DNA from: an uncultured Muribaculaceae bacterium
GTDB taxonomy: Bacteria > Bacteroidota > Bacteroidia > Bacteroidales > Muribaculaceae
Assembly: GCA_910584185.1 (NCBI GenBank)
Contig: CAJTYC010000011.1
Span: forward strand, 1 to 44,660
Direction: 5' to 3'
DNA: 44,660 nt
Shown here one piece after another: positions 41,408-44,660 of the stretch. The position numbers were made by a program, and so were the translations under genes. Position 1 is the stretch's first letter; every line of letters starts with the position of its first letter. Below the pieces are notes generated by a model. That model did no database searches, was not told the DNA's origin, and saw nothing but the letters and a program-made list of their open reading frames with translations.

Positions 41408-41526
41408 CTTTGTATCAATTTTTATACGTTACATAAAGAACCCTTTCGCTCCACGTTTTGTTCATGATTGGTGAAATGTTAAGAACACCTGCATATGTGT
41501 GTTGAGCTTTCTTTGATTTCTTTGTG

Positions 41527-41557
41527 TTGCATATTAGAAATATATTGTGTAAATTTG
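41527..41557 (+). promoter_or_regulatory. Promoter of asnA
   Basis: TAAATTTG (41550-41557) is a perfect -7 element; a partial TTG (41527-41529) lies 20 bases upstream. Start expected near 41564, 22 bases before the ATG. Confidence 0.5.
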
Positions 41558-41585
41558 CAATCAAATTTAAAAATCAATTACCAAT

Positions 41586-42617
41586 ATGTTTGTTACACCT
41601 GCTGATTATAAGCTGAAGATTTTGCCTGAGACCACCGAGGTGGCCATCAAGAATATAAAGAACTTTGTGCAGTCTCGCCTCTTCGAGGTTATGAACCTTC
41701 GCCGTGTCACCGCGCCGCTCTTTGTGCTTTCGGGCACGGGGCTTAATGATGACCTCAACGGCGTGGAGCGACCCGTAAATTTTGACGTGCCGGCCTTGGG
41801 CGGACGCAATGTGGAGATCGTGCAGTCGCTCGCCAAGTGGAAGCGTGTCAAGCTTGGCGAGTATGACGTGGCCCGCGGCTACGGCATCTATACCGATATG
41901 AATGCCATCCGTCCTGACGAGGAACTCGACAACCTGCATTCTTTATATGTGGACCAGTGGGACTGGGAGATGGTGATATCGCGAGAGGACCGCAACCTCG
42001 ACTTCCTGAAGGGTGTGGTGCGCAAGGTGTATTCGATAGTCCGCGACTGCGAGCAATTGGTGTATGCGCAGTTTCCGCATATCACCCCGGTGCTCCCCGG
42101 CGAAATCACGTTTGTACATGCCGAAGACCTTGTGCGCCTATATCCGGGCATGTCTGCCAAGGAGCGCGAACGCGAGGTGACGCGCAAGTATGGGGCTGTC
42201 TTTATCATCGGCATTGGTGCCGCGCTGAGCGACGGCGAGCCGCACGACAAGCGAGCCCCCGACTATGACGACTGGACCACGCCATGCGCCGACGGCCATG
42301 TGGGCCTCAACGGTGACATACTCGTATGGGATGAAGTGCTCGATTGTGCACTCGAACTCTCGTCGATGGGCATACGCGTAGATGAGGAGGCGCTGAAGCG
42401 CCAGCTGAAGCTCTGCGGTTGCGAGGAGCGCAAGACTCTCTATTATCATCGCAGCCTGCTTGAAGGCAAACTGCCGCAGTCGCTCGGCGGCGGCATAGGC
42501 CAGAGTCGCCTCTGCATGTTCCTGCTTCGCAAGGCGCACATAGGAGAGGTGCAGTCGTCGGTGTGGCCCGACGACCAACTTGAGGCCTGCCGCAAAGCCG
42601 GAATACCTATTTTATAG
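41586..42617 (+). CDS. asnA: Aspartate--ammonia ligase
   Basis: 343 residues, normal length for AsnA, the ammonia-dependent asparagine synthetase related to class II tRNA synthetases. Visible: VQSRLFEVMNLRRVTAPLFV, GLNDDLNGVERPVNFDV, DMNAIRPDEELDNLHSLYVDQWDWE (ATP and aspartate binding), DYDDWT and the C-terminal motif LGGGIGQSRLCMFLLRKAHIGEVQ. It converts aspartate and ammonium to asparagine with ATP to AMP. Monocistronic, followed by tRNA-Thr. Confidence 0.96.
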   Translation: MFVTPADYKLKILPETTEVAIKNIKNFVQSRLFEVMNLRRVTAPLFVLSGTGLNDDLNGVERPVNFDVPALGGRNVEIVQSLAKWKRVKLGEYDVARGYGIYTDMNAIRPDEELDNLHSLYVDQWDWEMVISREDRNLDFLKGVVRKVYSIVRDCEQLVYAQFPHITPVLPGEITFVHAEDLVRLYPGMSAKEREREVTRKYGAVFIIGIGAALSDGEPHDKRAPDYDDWTTPCADGHVGLNGDILVWDEVLDCALELSSMGIRVDEEALKRQLKLCGCEERKTLYYHRSLLEGKLPQSLGGGIGQSRLCMFLLRKAHIGEVQSSVWPDDQLEACRKAGIPIL

Positions 42618-42647
42618 GAGAAGTGATAAGAAAAGCGCGGATAAATT

Positions 42648-42678
42648 TTTGCGATTCACGAAAAAAGTATTAACTTTG
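42648..42678 (+). promoter_or_regulatory. Promoter of tRNA-Thr
   Basis: TTTG (42648-42651), exactly 19 bases, TAACTTTG (42671-42678): a perfect sigma-ABfr promoter about 55 bases before the tRNA. Confidence 0.85.
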
Positions 42679-42732
42679 CGCTTGCAAAAGCCGCAAGCAG
42701 TAAGAGTGTGACGCTCGCTGCCGGCGAAATCA

Positions 42733-42805
42733 GCCGCAATAGCTCAGTTGGTAGAGCATTTCATTCGTAACGAAAAGGTCGTGGGTTCGAGTCCCACTCG
42801 CGGCT
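42733..42805 (+). tRNA. tRNA-Thr (anticodon CGT)
   Basis: Cloverleaf with acceptor GCCGCAA/TCGCGGC (one A-C mismatch), D arm GCTCAGTTGGTAGAGC, anticodon loop TTCGTAA and T arm GTGGG-TTCGAGT-CCCAC. Anticodon CGT reads ACG (Thr). Foreign-looking DNA begins directly after its terminator, so it may be the integration target. Confidence 0.93.
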
Positions 42806-42811
42806 CATAGA

Positions 42812-42846
42812 ATAGCTGGTAATCGTCTGATTATCAGCTATTTCTG
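42812..42846 (+). terminator. Terminator of tRNA-Thr
   Basis: Stem TAGCTG-g-TAATC / GATTA-t-CAGCTA (42813-42840) around GTCT, followed by TTTCT. Confidence 0.7.
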
Positions 42847-42854
42847 TATATTTG

Positions 42855-42876
42855 GGTAGCCAAAGGGTAGCCAAAA
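42855..42876. repeat. Direct repeat GGGTAGCCAAA x2, possible att/core site
   Basis: GGGTAGCCAAA occurs twice in tandem just after the tRNA-Thr terminator. Its position, at the border between tRNA and element-like genes, suggests an attachment-site or recombinase arm sequence (inference). Confidence 0.4.
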
Positions 42877-42969
42877 CAACAAAAAGGTGTACTGTTGAAG
42901 AGAACCAAAGAGAACTCATGCTGTTCTAATTCTAAGGACAAATTGCAATTTTCCTCAAACACATTCCCT

Positions 42970-43578
42970 ATGATAAATAAGCTTGTTCAAAACCTCCTCA
43001 CCATCAATAATTCCATCGAAGGACAGGAAATGTCCTTTGAGAACGCATTGTCCATCGTGAAGCTATACGATGAGATGCCGGAACCGAATAATCTGATTGA
43101 TGAGGCTGAGGAGATGGCTGCATCCGATATTGATGCTTTGGAGAAATCCGTCATGAAACTCAAAGAGGAATCAGAGCGATTTTCGAGTGTCGGTATGCCA
43201 ATGCTTAAGGAGGTTGATTTCAAGGCTATCGCACAAAACTACTCACACACCTTTTATAATAGGTATCAGAAAGCCGAGAAAGAGTTGACTGCATATTGGA
43301 GAGATTACTGCCGACTTAATAACCGGCTTGACTATCTGGATCTCGATTCCCAGGAATATATAGAGGCAGAAAAACGTTGCGAAGAAGCCAAAGCAGAACA
43401 TGATGAACGACAAAAGGCGGTTCGGGAATTATATACTGAATATGAGCAAGCCAACATAGAGAGCGCACCTGTGTTTCGGTTCAGAGCCGATTTTCTGGAG
43501 GCTGTCATTGCTCGTTACCATGACATAGCGAGCGCGATACTTGCAGACATCAAAGGAATCAGGGAGGGTGGCTCATGA
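42970..43578 (+). CDS. Coiled-coil protein of the integrated element, unknown function
   Basis: About 202 residues from the ATG at 42970; the frame also opens from a TTG at 42895. Mostly helical and charged, with a coiled-coil-like stretch at about 90-165 (YQKAEKELTAYWRDYCRLNNRL, YIEAEKRCEEAKAEHDERQKAV). No domain recognised. Its stop overlaps the next ATG (ATGA), so the two are coupled. AT-rich relative to asnA. Such small gene pairs are common next to integrase genes in Bacteroidales elements. Confidence 0.6.
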   Translation: MINKLVQNLLTINNSIEGQEMSFENALSIVKLYDEMPEPNNLIDEAEEMAASDIDALEKSVMKLKEESERFSSVGMPMLKEVDFKAIAQNYSHTFYNRYQKAEKELTAYWRDYCRLNNRLDYLDLDSQEYIEAEKRCEEAKAEHDERQKAVRELYTEYEQANIESAPVFRFRADFLEAVIARYHDIASAILADIKGIREGGS

Positions 43579-43985
43579 AGAAGATTTTGATGAAAGATGC
43601 CGAGCAGTTTCGCGATACCGTACCGGCGAAGCTATGCAACTGTCTTTATGATGCCTGTAACGAAGTACTGTTTGAATTTACCACTCCTATAATGTTTAGT
43701 GTTCACATGAATCTGAGATCAGAGCAGGATTTCTTTCAGCTTATAAAATTCAAGCAGCTTCATATATGTTATATGATATATGTTGTGGAGAAATTAATTT
43801 CCCCATCTGCACTTGGAAAGGAATGGTCATCGCTGTTCCTGAAACGCTGCGGCATAAGTCAGACCTACTATAAAAGCCATCGACTTGATGATGCAAGAAG
43901 CGATGTCCCGGCTAACATAGAATTTCGTGAAAACATAGATAACGCCATCAAAATCTGGGAAGAGATGAGACGCGCCCCACGCTAA
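43575..43985 (+). CDS. Unknown 136-residue protein of the integrated element
   Basis: 136 residues, start overlapping the previous stop by four bases. No signal peptide. Contains aromatic-rich helices (FFQLIKFKQLHICYMIYVVEKLI) and the end NIDNAIKIWEEMRRAPR. Not recognised. Followed by a strong terminator, closing a two-gene unit. Confidence 0.6.
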   Translation: MKKILMKDAEQFRDTVPAKLCNCLYDACNEVLFEFTTPIMFSVHMNLRSEQDFFQLIKFKQLHICYMIYVVEKLISPSALGKEWSSLFLKRCGISQTYYKSHRLDDARSDVPANIEFRENIDNAIKIWEEMRRAPR

Positions 43986-44025
43986 TCACAACTTCAACAC
44001 AACAGAATTCGATTTTTAAAACTTA

Positions 44026-44075
44026 AAACGCATTATATCGCTGGAAGTCAGCATATAGTGCGTTTGCTTTTTTTA
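44026..44075 (+). terminator. Terminator of the two-gene unit
   Basis: Stem AACGCA-TTATAT-GCTG with the matching CAGC-ATATAG-TGCGTT (44027-44064), followed by TTTTTTT. Confidence 0.8.
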
Positions 44076-44210
44076 TGTTTCAACACAACCGGCCGACATG
44101 GTGCCACATTGAGAAGGCAGTAATTTTGCAACGGAAACGAAAGGTACACAATGCATGCCAAGAGCACCCGGGTATTTCCAAAAGTATCTACGAAAAACAG
44201 ACAATAAAAT

Positions 44211-44447
44211 ATGCAAAGAAAACTTCTCACCTCTAAGGAAGCAGCGCAGTATCTCGGCATCTCGCTGTCCTTCCTCCGAAAGATGATGATGAACCGCATC
44301 ATCCCAATGTACAAGCCAAACGGCAAACTCTGTTACTTTGATCCCGCAGACCTCGACGCCTATCTTACCAGTGTTCGCATTTCCTCTCAGGATGAAATCA
44401 AGGAGCGCGCTAACGAATATCTACGCAAGTCCGGCAACCATGTCTAA
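44211..44447 (+). CDS. Excisionase-family HTH protein
   Basis: 78 residues with a MerR/excisionase-type helix-turn-helix: LTSKEAAQYLGISLSFLRKMMMNRIIPMYKPNGKLCYFDPADLDAYL (7-53) is the standard wing-helix layout of DNA-binding excisionase-like proteins of Bacteroides elements. It probably directs excision or regulates the element. Its stop lies eight bases inside the next gene. Confidence 0.85.
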   Translation: MQRKLLTSKEAAQYLGISLSFLRKMMMNRIIPMYKPNGKLCYFDPADLDAYLTSVRISSQDEIKERANEYLRKSGNHV

Positions 44448-44660
44448 GGGAGTCAACATCTACGAAATCATGCAGCGGTTCTGGCGAGAGAACGAGTATG
44501 AGCCATTCTCCACAGCGGAGATTGCGCTATACTTCTTCCTCATCAACCGGGCGAACAGCCGCCGATGGCAGATGCCGTTCAAGTGTCCGACTTCGGTAAT
44601 CAGTACCGCAATCCAAGTGACCCGACAGACTGTTGTAAACGCTCGGGAATCACTTAGCGC
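44440..44660 (+). CDS. Start of a DNA-binding/replication-type protein of the element (partial)
   Basis: Open to the end of the window (73 codons). It begins MSKGVNIYEIMQRFWRENEY, EPFSTAEIALYFFLINRANS, with CPTSVISTAIQVTRQTVVNARESL, a winged-helix-like DNA-binding segment (T-R-Q-T-V-x-x-A-R). This fits N-terminal domains of element replication or DnaD-like proteins that usually follow the excisionase. Overlap with the preceding gene implies coupling. Confidence 0.6.
   Translation, partial: MSKGVNIYEIMQRFWRENEYEPFSTAEIALYFFLINRANSRRWQMPFKCPTSVISTAIQVTRQTVVNARESLS

Overview
The window reads as a stretch of a Bacteroidales chromosome, most likely a gut Muribaculaceae-type bacterium; the family-level guess is inference. 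Support comes from repeated Bacteroidetes-type promoters (TTTG, 19-20 bases, TAnnTTTG), secreted proteins with a signal peptide and a type IX secretion (T9SS) C-terminal sorting domain, and families typical of the phylum (DUF4834, PepSY-like, class II asparagine synthetase, MIPS-type inositol phosphate synthase). Most of the window is core chromosome of moderately high GC. Low-GC accessory pieces sit at tRNA genes at both ends.

Layout. 1-1351: three tRNA genes (Val-CAC, Val-GAC, Arg-TCT, all minus) with a fragment of a mobile-element polyvalent protein (kinase-like domain) between them. 1495-8828 (minus): yebC, pheT, an orphan histidine kinase, a Cof-type HAD phosphatase, a DUF4834 protein, pssA and psd. 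The last two make phosphatidylethanolamine. 9021-16008 (minus): one 2223-residue T9SS cargo protein behind a clear adenosylcobalamin-type riboswitch and its own promoter. 16236-22655: an exported protein of unknown function, a beta-helix lipoprotein, then lpxB-trkA-trkH (lipid A and potassium uptake). 22902-28005: three secreted proteins, two of them with tandem repeats that begin at the stop codon. 28465-29596: an EamA transporter and a relic of a PD-(D/E)XK nuclease gene.

29648-36841 (minus) holds an inositol-phospholipid-type cluster: inositol-3-phosphate synthase (own promoter and structured leader), HAD phosphatase, CDP-alcohol phosphatidyltransferase, ATP-grasp enzyme and a nucleotidyltransferase, directly downstream of pdxA and rlmN with overlapping or near-touching ends. 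36917-41407 (minus): ppiD-like chaperone, metK with a roughly 280-base leader carrying eight 9-bp repeats, and a PepSY-like exported protein. 41586-42805: asnA and tRNA-Thr(CGT). From 42812 to the end: what looks like one end of an integrated element (two unknown genes, an excisionase-like HTH protein, and the start of a replication or DNA-binding protein).

The two strongest leads are (1) the B12-riboswitch-controlled giant surface protein, which suggests a T9SS-delivered component of corrinoid acquisition or handling, and (2) the inositol cluster, whose nucleotidyltransferase plus CDP-alcohol transferase pair suggests a CDP-inositol route rather than the mycobacterial-like PIP route. A bipartite dispersed intergenic repeat and several short tandem repeats are further unexplained structure.
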